Assembly: GCF_000499845.2 (NCBI RefSeq)
Contig: NC_023751.2
Coordinates: 37,870,309 to 37,934,308, forward strand
Direction: 5' to 3'
Length of the DNA: 64,000 bases
Source of the DNA: Phaseolus vulgaris
Lineage: Eukaryota > Streptophyta > Magnoliopsida > Fabales > Fabaceae
In this document: in pieces, positions 35,396 through 47,504 of the stretch
How positions within the stretch are numbered: position 1 is the first letter of the stretch
Layout of the letters: the number at the start of each line of letters is the position of its first letter
The notes under the pieces: generated by a model
Databases searched by the model: none
Told to the model about the DNA's origin: nothing
What the model saw: only the letters and a program-made list of their open reading frames with translations
Position numbers and translations under genes: made by a program

Positions 35396-37329
35396 CTACT
35401 TGAAGAACTCCATAACCCATAAACTGTTGACATGACATTCATATCTGATGCCACTAAATCCAGCTGCTCTTGCCAATTCCATGAACTCTTCTTCACACCG
35501 TTCTTTACCTCCCTCGTGCTGAGTCATCATCCCAACATCCAATTGTGCAACTGCCTTATAAGCATTATTAGTCTCTGGTATTTTTGGAAGAACTGCCTCC
35601 ACAACTATCACCTTTCCATCATCAGGAATTGCATCATAACAATTCTTCAACAGTTTCACACAATCTTCATCACTCCAATCATGAAGTATCCACTGTACAA
35701 TCATTGAATGAGGTTGGTATAATGCATCACTTTGAATTAAACTTTCAACCAACTATTATTCATATATTTCCCTCCTCACTCACACTTTACCTTCATAAAT
35801 ATGGCGTCTCCTTTAGGAACATTTTCAAACATGTCTCCCTCAACGTGTTCCACTCCTGTAATATTAGAAAGTAAATACTACACACTCTTAATATTATTGT
35901 CTTGTAAAACTCAAAGTTAACCAAATAACATTTTTTTTTTTAATTTTGCAGAAGCACAGGATTGGAATGTGTAAGGATGATACCAGGATAGGAAGGAGCC
36001 TCTCGAATGACATGAGGCAAATCGAAATTGATGCCATGGATATCAGGGTATTTGGAAGTGACCAAGTTAATGTTGATTCCAAGACCACCACCAACATCCA
36101 CCAATCTTTTTATGCCCTCAAAACCTTTGTAGGATTCCAGAACTTTCTTCATCATGAAAGTGGTGTGATTGATCATTGCTGTGTTGAAAACCTTATTGAA
36201 TCTTGAGTCCGAACGTGAATAGTCAAAAGCATGAGTGCCATAAACCCTGTTGAATGGAACACCCCCCTCCCTAATTGCATCTTTCAGCTCCGTCCTAATA
36301 ATGTAAAAACAAAGTTATTGCCCGAAAGTGCCTCTCAATTCATAAATCCTCTTGGAAACATTTACTTCCAATGACATAATTTAGGAGATCGCATAAAATC
36401 ATAATACTGAATGATGTGACTTTATTCTTTTATTATCACAACAACCCGCATTAAATTTGAACTATTATCTCCCAATGATTAGCAAGAGAGAGAATGAAAG
36501 ATTGCAACAAGGAGTCAAAAGTGTAAACAATGTAATTTTGTCCAATAGTTGGTGAGTGGACCAACGACAAACAAACTGCACACGGACCATGAAAAAGTTT
36601 GTAAGGAATCATCACTAGTTTTTTGTTGGTATAATTTAAATTATACAAATATGTTTGTGATGGAAAGAGTGATAAAATATAATAATAACAATTTTTTTTT
36701 TCATATTTTACCTTATACTTCAATAAATATTAATATTTTAAAATTTATAATTTTTTAATTTTTAAAAATATATGAATATTTTGTATTTTATTTATTTTTT
36801 ATAAATTTATTTTATTATAAATATTAATATTTTGTTACAGTGTAAAGTAAGAAGTGAAAATATCATGAGCATAATAATTGAGATACCAGCTTTGTAGGAA
36901 GATTTTGTCTTGGCCCAAGGCCATCATGGGCCCCAACGAAACTCCATCAGAATTGGGAGCAAAGAATGCGGCGACGGGAGTGATGGTGTAGAGCCGGTGA
37001 AAGGTGGGAGGAACACGGTGGTCGGAAGCGAGGGAAGAGTTAAGAATGGAGTGAGAAGAAAGAAGTGCGAGGAGACGATCTAGCATTGAGGCTGCTTCTG
37101 GGTTACTGCAACTAATCTTTGATGCTATTTCCTTAGCAGAAAGCTTAGCACCTTCACCCGCTTCTTTCAGCACCTCAAACACACCCAGCTCCGTTGCCGT
37201 TTGCAGCGCCATCGAAAGGACAATCGAACTCATAAGCTGAAAGGCACGCGAGAAGCTTTCTGCATCTTCTATCTCTTCTTCCATCCTCTTTTCTTCACCA
37301 TTCAGAGTTGAATCCGGAAGGCTTGCCAT
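35396..37329 (-). CDS. Caffeic acid O-methyltransferase-like class II OMT, copy D
   Basis: Exons 36887-37329, 35984-36294, 35791-35855 and 35396-35692 give 371 residues. Donor 1 is GTATCTCAA, a more usual donor than in the other copies, and the second exon begins with Thr in place of Ser. The SAM motif is canonical (LVDVGGGLG). Exon 4 reads HDWSDEDC, with Asp where the others have His; catalytic His277, Glu305 and Glu337 are intact. Pocket positions: Gly before QDK, His in [11 protein letters not shown], and His in TQHEGGKER (Asn324 of COMT). The exon 3 acceptor is TACAG. It appears complete and functional. Confidence 0.9.
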
Positions 37330-37639
37330 CTCCACTTCAACTCCTGCAATCACTCACCACTTCTACACTTTAAACTAGTCTATATTCACACACTATTCTT
37401 CTTCTTCTTCCGTTGAGAAAGCAAGAGAGAGAAGAAGAGAAGGGAACACACTACGTACGTGCAACATGATCAATAAAGAAGAGGTCTAAAATATCTTATT
37501 CGTACTCTATGCAGATAACACGCTCAGTAACACCGTAGTTTTTCACTATTATACCATCCAATGAAAATGCTTTATCGTACAGACGTCTCAACCCATATAG
37601 AGTTTTAAAGATCTTTTAAAATTAATTATAATTTTATTT
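37330..37639. other. 5' flank of OMT copy D
   Basis: Conserved leader GCAGGAGTTGAAGTGGAG just upstream of the ATG, a CT-rich tract (37385-37440 on the plus strand) and an AT-rich part. Promoter function is likely by position, but no further motif is clear. Confidence 0.45.
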
Positions 37640-38480
37640 TTCATAGTCTTTAATGATTTGTGTTCTCTCCGGTTGACTTCGGTTAGACGTCTTCTTTCGG
37701 ATCTGCTTCTTTTTGACTTTGATTCACGTCTCCTTGGTGCACTAGAATGTAGAGAGAGAGAAAATGTAAGTTCATCAACCATGACAGATACTTCGTTTTT
37801 CTTTACTAATTTTTCTCATGAGTATGAAGAAAAGGATTTTTGAAAATTTTTTTAAAGATGGGATAGAGTTTTGGATGTGTTTATATCTAGGAAGTTTAAC
37901 GTTAGGAACCAACATTTTGGGTTTGTTAGGTTTCAAGGGGCGAGGGACGTTTTGAGATGGAAAGAAAGCTAGACACTATTTGGATTGTGTATAGGAAATT
38001 ACGGGTGAATATATCTAAATATAGTAGGTGAGAGTAGTCAAGAGAAGTCCGTAACTTCAAAAAGCAATCGTAGGGGCCTCAAAAAGTTTGGAGCCAAAAG
38101 GCGGACCAACGGACTTTCGCACAAGAGGTAAAGAATGGGAGTGGTGATTCTTCTCAGAAGGAGGTTGTTGCTACTGTCCAGAAGCATTTAGATGAATCCC
38201 CGCCTATCTTTAGGGTCATGATGGAGGATTCTGAGTGGTTGGAGAGTAGTTACATTGGAAGATTTTCTAAGAAATCAATTTTTTCAAGCGATTAAGGAGA
38301 GTCTCTTTTTGGGCGGATGTGGTTTTGTGAATTTAGTGTTTCTTGGTGAAGATTTCGTACTGTTGTCTTGTGAAGATGCAGATAATCTGGCGAAAGTCAT
38401 TGAAGGGAATAAAGATTGGCTAGACAATACTTTTGTTTCTCTAGTTCCTTGGGAGAATTCGTTTTCAGTGTCTGAAAATT
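37640..38480 (+). mobile_element. LINE 5' part with decayed ORF1 (RNA-binding domain)
   Basis: ORF1 probably starts at ATG 37781: DTSFFFTNFSHEYEEKDF, then after a frameshift near 37842 VLDVFISRKFNVRNQHFGF and VRFQGARDVLRW. This is the RNP layout of the RRM domain in plant LINE ORF1 (SFFxTNF ... FGFVRF). Further on, 38255-38480 reads LFLGGCGFVNLVFLGEDFV and WLDNTFVSLVPWEN. Stops near 38030 and 38165 show it is dead. The 3' side is cut by an LTR fragment at about 38480. Confidence 0.7.
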
Positions 38481-39316
38481 TTATACTAGTTCACTCAATT
38501 CCTAAGCTACATTCAGTTCTCAGACAAACCTTTGAGTTTCCACTAGTAATCAACACAGATTACAACCACACATCACAAAGAGGTGACTTTGAATCCCACA
38601 AAGTCTACCCACCCCCTTTGCAAAACTTCACACCTCAAGACAAAACAACCTCTGTCTTTACAGGATTTCAAACACAAACAGTATGTAAAAGAAGTACAAT
38701 TACAAGACACTAATCAATGATAGAAAACACGTGGAATTATAGAACCAGAACCAGAGATCCTATGATCAGCACTTGTCACCACTATAAAGCTTGAAAGCAC
38801 TCTTGCTCTTTTTTAAAACACTTTCAAAAAAACCAAATCTCTTTCTCAAATCTGAATCAATACTTGCTGTATTTGTTATGTATTTTGATTTGAACAAAAG
38901 CCTTATTTATAGCCTTTGAAAAACAGTCGTTTAAGGCAGATTTGAACAACTGAATCAGTTAAAATAGGTTTTCAAAAAACTGTTATGAAAACACACATTT
39001 AACCGGTTGAAACCACGATTTAACCGGTTGAACGAGTCAAAGCAGTTACATAACTGATTCAAAAAGCAGTTTCAAAACATCCAGCCAGCTAAGTGACAAA
39101 CAACCGATTATTTCGACAAATCAACTAGTTTTTTCTCTTTGCTTGAAAAAACACTTAGTTTCTTAAAATAGATTTAATCAAGCTTTGTGTAGGCTTCAAT
39201 TTCAAGGAGTGATCTTAACAAAGATTCTAAACAACCTAATCTAAACCCAAACCCAGAAAGCAGCACAGTTTTAGGCTTCATGTGGATTTGATACATCAAA
39301 GCTTCCATCTTCAACA
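38480..39316 (-). mobile_element. Truncated SIRE-like Copia LTR
   Basis: The right edge CATCTTCAACA (ending 39316) is the inverse of an LTR start TGTTGAAGATG, as at 10885. TTCACTCAATTCCTAAGCTA (38490) parallels the LTR at 9825. It also has ATTTAACCGGTTGAA motifs twice (38998, 39022). It is shorter than the first copy and begins inside the LTR, so it is a fragment lying against the LINE. Confidence 0.55.
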
Positions 39317-39560
39317 GGCTTCTCTGCAGGTAGGGTTTGCTCTCTGGTCAGTTCTAGCGGAGCTCAAGATGGCGTTCTCGGTGGGCGGTAACGTCACTCC
39401 CGTTTCCTCTTCTCCGACTGCGCCTCGCGGTACAGTTACAACTGGGCTTTGTGTGCTGGACCCACGTTGTGCAGCTACATCGTCAAGCAGATAGGGGATG
39501 ATGTCGTGCGAGTTTGATGGCGACACGATTGACTTAAGAAGAAAAATCAATTGTTCAACC
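39317..39560. other. GC-rich segment of unknown origin
   Basis: Its GC content is clearly above its surroundings (GATGGCGTTCTCGGTGGGCG and onward). The 70-residue frame at 39282-39494 (plus) and a 79-residue frame on the other strand have no family resemblance to me. It is probably internal sequence of the adjoining retroelement or captured DNA. Confidence 0.4.
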
Positions 39561-40289
39561 GATTAATACTACTATTTCAGCCCCTCACACAAGAAGAATT
39601 TTATTAATTATCATTAAAGTAATTAATTATCCACAACTACCAAAATGTTTTTTTATAACCAACAAGAAAAACTTGAAATTTGATTTAAAAATCTCAATAA
39701 AAATATTAGGTCCACCTAAATTGCAAATATTGGAGAAATATGTTCTTTTTAAATCGATTTTTTTAAAAAAATACTTAATTTCATTTTACTGCACACATAA
39801 TCTGAAAATGCCAATATAAATATAAATAAATAACTAAAATATTACACCATTAAAAATAAATAAGGATATTAAATTTAAACCAACAAATTGAAAGATGAAA
39901 AGTTATGCAATTAAATAAAAATAATTTATTAATCACCTCATTCTTAACTTGAGTTTTATTATTTAATAACAATAGAAATAATCATATATTTAATAATAAG
40001 TTTATGTTATGTTATACCCTTGAAAGAAATATTGAAGGATGCATATAAGCTTATGTTTATGTTCTGTTTTACTTTGTACTCTGCTGAGGTGGATTCCTGC
40101 AAAAAGCTTCAATTTGTAGAGTAAGCATCGTTCTTGTTTTCGTGCAACATAGAAACTCCGATAAATACCCTGTAATAATTAACAGTTACCCAATAACTGT
40201 TATTACTTTCCTATTTCCCTGATTCTTCAATCTCATGCTTGCATAAATTTAGAATGCTTTTATGTTCATCCTACGAGAGGTAAAGTAAC
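39561..40289. other. AT-rich spacer
   Basis: No gene or repeat recognised. 40020-40140 is less AT-rich (TGTTCTGTTTTACTTTGTAC) but non-coding. Confidence 0.45.
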
Positions 40290-40619
40290 TATCTCAAAGT
40301 GAACTTTAACCCTAACTCAACCCCATAAATCGGTTGAGAGGGTTGAGGTTTGTACCCACGATCTCCAACATACTCCTCATGCCGAGACTGCCAACTCGTG
40401 TGTGGGACTATGTATATTTTGGGTGGTCCGATAGCGGGTGACACGATAGGCCCAACACAAACACTCGTTAGGATAGGCTCGAAATGACTCTGATACAATA
40501 TTACAAAGTAGACTTTAAGCCTAACTCAACCCCATAAAACCGGCTCATAGGATTGAGGTTTCCACCCACTTATATACAACGAAAAGCTCTAATCTCTAGT
40601 CGATGTGGGATCTCCAACA
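40290..40619 (-). mobile_element. TRIM (terminal-repeat retrotransposon in miniature)
   Basis: Two direct repeats, about 40290-40370 and 40499-40619, both contain CTAACTCAACCCCATAAA and end ATCTCCAACA (the inverse of an LTR start TGTTGGAGAT). On the minus strand, right after the 5' LTR, stands TTGTATCAGAGTC (40487-40499), a primer-binding site like that for initiator tRNA-Met. The interior is only about 115 bp and non-coding. The left LTR has lost about 38 bp present in the right one. Confidence 0.75.
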
Positions 40620-41990
40620 ATAAAATTCAATTCATTTTCAGATAATATTATATATAACATTAAGAAAAATAAATCTAAATTTTGCAATCTTGGTGAACCA
40701 AATATGCAGCAAGGTCATGAATTGAAAAGAATTGAAAAGAAGTTCAAAGATATTGGCATGAATAGAAGCATTAAGGATACAAATTGGAGTCAATGGGATT
40801 ATTTCCTTTAACATGATGTTACTCTTGAAATGTGCATTGTGCTAATTCTTAGACTTTCTCTTCCACCATCATCATTCAAAACTGTTTCTCCTTGTGCTTG
40901 TCGCTCTTCTAGAGGACTAATGCTTTTAAATGCACTTGGTGTAAAATGAAAAAGCTAATGAGAATTTTGATCAACATAGCTATTTGTTGAATTCATATAG
41001 CTTTTTGTAATTTTAGTTTTTGTTTTTTTGTGCTGGATGAATGTATTGTGTGGGTTAAATAGATGAAGAAAATTGAATGAAGAATATAATTTGGTTGTCA
41101 ATGAGACCCACAAGAAGTGAGACCATTAGTGCTAATAAATAGTGTGCTAAAGTGAGTAAAGAAGACAAATTGTTTACAATCCTGGGCATCATTTTTCTAG
41201 TTAATCTAAGCTCCTTTAGAAGAGGACATTTATAGTACTAAAAGATGCCAAAATTCAGAAAAGTTTAACCTAAAAACTCCTCACTTGACAAGTGTTCTCC
41301 TCTAATTAGAGAGAATTCTCTCCATGATAACAATAAATTTTCTCTCATTGGAGTAAATCCTCTTAAATTAGAGATTGACAAGTAACCTTTCTTAGTTGGT
41401 GGAGATCATCTTCATTAAAGGTAATTGGTGGAGATCATCTTCATTAAAGAGATACCATGTGGACCTTCATGTCCTCATCGAGGATTGCATTGAATCCAAT
41501 GAAGTCAAATTGTCACTTTAGCTAGACATTCTTTTTCTATTTACACCTTATTCTAATTGACCTAAGTCGAATATTTACACCTTATTCTAATTGATCTAAT
41601 ACATGGTTCATGAAAATAAGTCTAATACATTATTCGAGTACAAGTCCAAATACAAGCCCAATTAAATCCTACACAAAAATTACTAATTTACACTACTCTA
41701 CAAATTTACATAAGAAAATAAGAAAAACACAAAAATTACTAATTTACACTACTCTACAAATTTACATAAGAAAATAAGAAAAACTAGAAATGAATGTTCT
41801 GATCAAAATTCCATATCCTTCAATCTCCTTAGCCCAAAATTGTGGTGGTGACTTAATGGTCTCCACACGTCTCTTTGTTAAATATCCAACACCTATTCTA
41901 TTTTCCACTTGTGGTAAATTTATATTTTGTATTATTTTTTCTAAAAATTTATGGTTGAAACACATGTCAAAAATATTATAAATTTTCTAC
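40620..41990. other. Intergenic region with small tandem duplications
   Basis: No gene recognised; a 68-residue frame at 40605-40811 starts inside the TRIM and has no resemblance. Direct duplications: 28-bp unit TGGTGGAGATCATCTTCATT at 41399 and 41427; a TTTACACCTTATTCTAATTG unit at about 41540 and 41574; and a 56-bp unit at 41671-41726 and 41727-41782 (ACACAAAAATTACTAATTTA). Confidence 0.6.
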
Positions 41991-42359
41991 AAATTAAACA
42001 ATTTTCTTTTAATTTTATAGTTTTGAATAAACATATTTCAACGATAATAAATAATTTAAAATCAATTTCTCTGAATCTACAATAATGTATCTGGATCTAC
42101 TAGGGATTACTTAGTGCATAAATCATAAATTCAAATAAAAAATTTATCTTCATGAAAGAGTGAAAACTCTAATGGAAAAGTTCTAATCTTATCTTTTGCA
42201 TACTTCAATTTATTTTATTAATATGAAAACACACCCCATGAGATTATTCTGTTATTTTAAAATGCATAAAGCAAACATGAAACACATAAACAAGCAATTT
42301 GAAATAAAGCAGAGGAAGTAGGGGCACAGAGCATAACAGAGCATAGCATATGTTGTGGT
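41991..42359. other. 3' flank of OMT copy E
   Basis: 41985-42090 matches the 5' flank of copy B (18319-18590), and 42100-42310 is the conserved 3' flank with AGGGATTACTTAGTGCATAA and CATGAAACACATAAACAAGC. The gag relic is missing here. Confidence 0.5.
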
Positions 42360-44148
42360 CTACTTGAAGAACTCCATAACCCATAAATTATTCACATGAC
42401 ATTCATATCTTATGCCACTGAATCCAGCTGCACTTGCTAATATCATGAACTCTTCTTCACAACGCTCTTTACCTCCCTGGTGCTGAGTCATCATCAAAAC
42501 ATCCATTTGTGAAACCTCCTTATAAGCATTACTAGTCTCTGGTATTTTTGGAAGTACTGCCTCCACAACTATCACCTTTCCATCATCTGGAATTGCATCA
42601 TAGCAATTCTTCAACAGCTTCACACAATGTTCATCACTCCAATTATGAACTATCCACTGCTCATTCAATAATGTTGGTATAAGTTTCATGCATCAGTTTG
42701 AATAAATCAAAGTTTCAATCAACTGTTATTCATATTCAAGATAAGAAACACGTTCGTTGTGTTTAGAAGTTTATAAACCAAATAAAAGGTGTTTGATAAG
42801 AGAGATTCATCTCCCCTTTAAAATTAAATACTACTATATTTCCCTAGCACCCATCATTATGAATTGACCAAAATCCCCAGTAACACAGCCACACTTACCT
42901 TCAAAAATATGGCGTCTCCTTTAGGCACATTTTCAAACATATCTCCCCCAACGTGTTCCACTCCTGCAATATTAGGTACCTTTTGCTTTTAAAACTCAAC
43001 CTCATATATTATTAACAAAGAAAGTATTGGACTCTAAGCAAGTAAATAGTTTTTAATTTTGCAGAACCACAGGATTGGAATGTGTAAGGATGATACCAGG
43101 ATAAGAAGGAGCATCTTGAATGACACGAGGCAAGTCGAAATTGATGGCATGGATATGAGGGTATTTGGAAGTGATCAAGTTAATGTTGATCCCAAGACCA
43201 CCACCAACATCCACCAGTGTTTTTATGCCCTCAAAACCTTCGTAGGATTCCAGAACCTTCTTCATCACCAAAGTGGTGTGATTGATCATTGCTGTGTTGA
43301 AAACCTTATTGAATCTTGAGTCCAAACGTGGATACTCAAAAGCAGGAATGCCATAAACCCTGTTGAATGGAACACCCCCCTCCCTAATTGCATCTTTCAG
43401 CTCACTCCTAACAATGTATAAACAAAGTTATTTCACTTGAGCAAATGAAGAAACGTGCCCAAAAGTGCCTCACAATTCATAAATCCTCTTGTAAACATTT
43501 ACTTCCAATCACATAATTTAGCAGATCGCATACAATCATAATACTGAAATAGCAAACTCTGTTTTGACTCAATGATGTGACTTTATTCTTTTATTTTATC
43601 ACAACACTTATCACCCGCATTAAATTTAAAATATACCAATATGTTTGTGATGGAAAAGGAACATAAAATGATAATAATAGTTGAGAGAGAGAGTTGAACC
43701 AGCTTTGTAGGAAGATTTTGTCTTGGCATAAGGCCATCACGGGCCCCAACGAAACTCCGTCAGAATTGGGAACAAAGAATGCGGCGACGGGAGTGATGGT
43801 GTAGAGGCGGTGAAAGGTGGGAGGAAGACGGTGGTCGGAAATGAGAGAAGAGTGAAGAATGGAGTGAGAAGAAAGAAGTGCGAGGAGACGATCTAGCATT
43901 GAGGCTGCTTTTGGGTTACTGCAACTAATCTTTGATGCTATTTCCTTAGCAGAGAGCTTAGCACCTTCTCCCGCTTCTTTCAGCACCTCAAACACTCCCA
44001 GCTCCGTCGCCGATTGCACTGCCATCGAAAGAACCACCGAACTCGCAAGCTGCATGGCACGCAAGAAGCTTTCTTCATCTTGTATTTCTTCTTCTTCTTC
44101 CTTCCTCTTCTCTTCACTATTCAGCCTTGAATCTGGAAGACTTGCCAT
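42360..44148 (-). CDS. Caffeic acid O-methyltransferase-like class II OMT, copy E
   Basis: Exons 43700-44148, 43097-43407, 42899-42963 and 42360-42656 give 373 residues, the longest copy, with a glutamate/lysine-rich N-terminal tail. Donor 1 is GTTCAACTC. The SAM motif LVDVGGGLG is canonical. Differences: VYGIPAFEY where the others have GTHAF; IFLK in place of IFMK at the end of exon 3; HNWSDEHC in place of HDWSDEHC. Catalytic His279, Glu307 and Glu339 are kept. Pocket positions: Cys before QDK, His in MINHTT, His in TQHQGGKER. Intact, probably expressed under the conserved leader upstream. Confidence 0.9.
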
Positions 44149-45087
44149 CTCCACTTGAACACCTGCAATCACTCACTCACCACCTTCTACACTCTAAACT
44201 AGTGTATATACACACTCCTCTTCTTCCTTCTTCTTCATATATTTCCACAAAATTTTAAATCCAAAATTGTTCGTGTCAACATTCTCCAAAATTGTTCTTG
44301 GAGAAACACGCTCCCTGTCTGCCACGTGGACCACCACTGCCACGCTCAAAATCACCACCGCTTCACAAACCTGAAGAGCGATACATGAAACAATAATCAG
44401 ATTCAAGCTTTATCTCTACGAACAACAAATAAATGAGGTTAAAATAACTATATTTAAATTAACTAATCAATTACTACCACTTGTCCTCGGTAAAATAAGA
44501 ATCCACTAAAAAAAAAATTAAAAAAGTATGGATTTTTACTTCCGAATTTTAATAATTTTCTTAGATAAATTCAGTATTACTTATAAATATTACTTACAAA
44601 CAACATTATCTACGGATATTACTTACTGATCTGAATCCGTTGGTAAATTCAGCATTACCTACCAACTACCTACCGATTTTATTACTTACGACTTTTATTC
44701 ATTGATCTCTATTACCTACCAATTATTATTACCTACCAACTATTACCTACATATCTCTATTACCTATAAACTATTATCATAATAATTATATACATAATAT
44801 TAAAAATATTATTATAAAATATTTAATTATAAAATAAAATAATAATAAAAATAATGATAATTATAACTAATAAGTATAACATATTATTAATATTATAAAA
44901 TGAATAATATTTATATAATAATATAATTAGTATTATATTAATAATAATAATAAAATTATTAATATTAATACTATAAATAATATTAATAATATAATAAAAT
45001 TAATAAAAAATAACATTAATAATATAAATAATATTTATAAAATATTAATAAAATTAATATTATTTATAATATTAATAATATTTATAA
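44149..45087. other. 5' flank of OMT E and AT-rich microsatellite
   Basis: Leader and CT-rich tract to about 44240, followed by a GC-richer piece (44255-44410) without clear homology. At 44570-44770, repeated ATTACCTACCAACTATTACC-like words. From 44780, TAATATTAATAAT microsatellite sequence that forms the target of a Helitron. Confidence 0.5.
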
Positions 45088-45149
45088 TCTATATCTATAT
45101 ATAATGGGGATTCCTGCATAACTGTTTTTTATATATTTTCATAATTGTT

Positions 45150-45180
<31 letters not shown>

Positions 45181-46048
45181 ACTGTTTTTTTATATATAAA
45201 AAAGTTAATTTTATTTTTAGTTATTTTGTAAATATTAAAACAGTTATTAGAGTGGAGTTTTTGAACTTAAAACACTTTTGAATTTAGTTTTTTGAAATAT
45301 ATCTTTATTTCTTCCGTTTTCACTCACAGTTTCTTTTCAATTTAAATTTATATTTAAAAAAATTTATTATGTTTTTCTCTCCTCCCTCTTTCTCACTTTA
45401 TTTCTTCGGTTTATATCACTTTCATTAGATAAAAAGATTCATTTTTCAAGATAAGAGTAAGAAGAACAGCACACATCCGAGTTAGTATATGTAAGTGAGT
45501 TTTCTTTTCTTGGTTGTTTAATTGTTAATGTTACTCATTTTTATTTTTTTTACTCTGCTTTTCATTTTCGTACACCGAAAGCTGAATACTGCACAGGTAC
45601 AAAGTTATCTTGACACCATTATTGATGTGGGCATCGACGGGAAGGATGAATGCGTTCTGAATATGACATTCTTGCGGAGAAATGAAAGGGGTTTGAAAAT
45701 AAATATTTTCTTAAGGTTTGTTATGGAGTTTCTCATCTTATTCTTCTTCTTTATTTCTTTTCATTAATATATTTCTCTTTTTTAGTTTTATGTTAGTAAC
45801 ACCAAATCAAAATTGGTTATGTTTATTGTGTTATAAATTTAAATTTGTTTAATATATTTTTTACTACAACTTAATTATTAAAAAAGTAGGTTGAAACTCA
45901 TAAATGATGAGAGAAAATGTTTTTATCTTATATTTACTTAGTAATATTTGATATTTAAAAGATATGAATACACATAATAATATACAATATAGTAATAATA
46001 AAAAAAAATGCGGATGCACAGGCGCTTTAGTGTCTTTGTTTCTGCTAG
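45088..46048. mobile_element. Non-autonomous Helitron, 961 bp
   Basis: Starts TCTATATCTATATATAATGG and ends TTTCTGCTAG, then T. Inserted between A and T inside an AATATT-type microsatellite. The 3' end has GCGGATGCACAGGCGCTTTA, a weakened terminal hairpin. The interior has an exon-like segment (45597-45712: YLDTIIDVGIDGKDECVLN, ending near AAGGTTTG) that may be captured host sequence. No Rep/helicase. Confidence 0.8.
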
Positions 46049-46840
46049 TATTAATAATATCAACACTATTTATAATATTTATTAATATTAGTAATATTTA
46101 ATAATATTAGTAATATTTAATAATATTAGTAATATTTAATAATATGAATAATATTTAATAATATAAATAATATTTAATAATGTTAATAATTTTTATATTA
46201 TTAATTATATTAATATTGACAATCTTACTAATAATAAGTATAATAATAATCAAAATGTGTCAATAAAACTTGACTAGTCTAATGGTTAAAACTTCTTTCG
46301 ACATTTCTCACATGCTAATTTTTTTCTTGTATAATGATTATCAATCCTCATAATTCAAATTTGATTTCTTTATACTAACTCATTTACTAAAATTGTATTA
46401 TTTTAATAATATATGACTAAATATGTTTTTAATGAATATTTTTATTTTATTTTTTATAATTTTTTTTTAAAATTAAACACTGTCAATTTTTGTTTTTAAT
46501 ATATGATACTAATTAATTATTTACATATGAAATAAAAAAAATAGATAACCACGCAATATAATATCAATATGTGTTATTTTAAAATATATTTATATCAATG
46601 AAATAAATATTATTCATTGATTCAAAATAGATATTAATGTATAAACTAAATAGAAAATTTTCATTTAACATGAAATGATAATTTTAAATTTAATGTACAC
46701 ATTTAAAACCTAAATTATATTTGATAAAAGAATATTCATAACTTCAACACTCTATACTTCAACACTCTAAATAATGTAAACTTGCAGTAGTTAATGAAAA
46801 AATAATTTTTTTATGGGTTAATGAAAAAATAATTTTTTTA
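46049..46840. repeat. AATATT microsatellite with tRNA-like head, then AT-rich spacer
   Basis: 46049-46260 is imperfect TAATATTAGTAATATTTAAT repeat, continuing on the right of the Helitron. At 46273-46290 GACTAGTCTAATGGTTAAAA resembles a Pol III A box. 46795-46843 has a 25-bp tandem duplication (ATGAAAAAATAATTTTTTTA unit). No gene. Confidence 0.5.
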
Positions 46841-46844
46841 TGGA

Positions 46845-47504
46845 ATATTAATGAGTACATTGGTCACCAGATAAATTAATTTCTTATAAAAAATATTCAA
46901 GCTCATTTTAAATGACCTATTATCATGATCCATAAATGAAATATGTATGAATTGTATAATGTGTTAATTCAAGACCGAAAGAGATTTAAAAATTAGGAAA
47001 ACAACTTAGATCTTTGTGTAAACCTAAGAAAATTAAGGAATTGAACGAGATTTAAAAATTAAAAAGATAACTTAGTTCTTTATGTAAACATAAGAAGATC
47101 AAGAAATTAGAAAGAAATTTGTGAAGCAACATGATATAGGCATCTTTAAAAATCTAGAAGAAATAATGAAAAGATAATAATCATCATTTCTTATAGTTCA
47201 AGAAAAAAAAAAAAAAGTAATCTCAATACTTATATATGTTTTGAACTAAATTTAACTAAATACATTATGGATTAATTCTAATTTTTCGACTCATGTTTCT
47301 AATACTATGAGGGATTATTCAGTATATAAATAAAAAAAAATTCTTCTTGAAAAAATAAAGTGAAAATTCTTCAACTATTTTATTTTGTTAATATGAAAAG
47401 TGCATATAACATAATATATTGCACACCATGAGCTTATTCTGTTACTTTAAAATGCATAAAAGCAAATACATAAAGAAGCAATTAGAAATAACATATGGTG
47501 TGGT
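46845..47504. repeat. Copia gag relic and conserved 3' flank of OMT copy F
   Basis: 46855-47000 and a partial second copy at 47040-47130 match the relic at 15195-15500 (TTTAAATGACCTATTATCAT, GAGATTTAAAAATTAGGAAA). 47395-47480 is the conserved 3' flank (AGTGCATATAACATAATATA). Non-coding. Confidence 0.55.
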
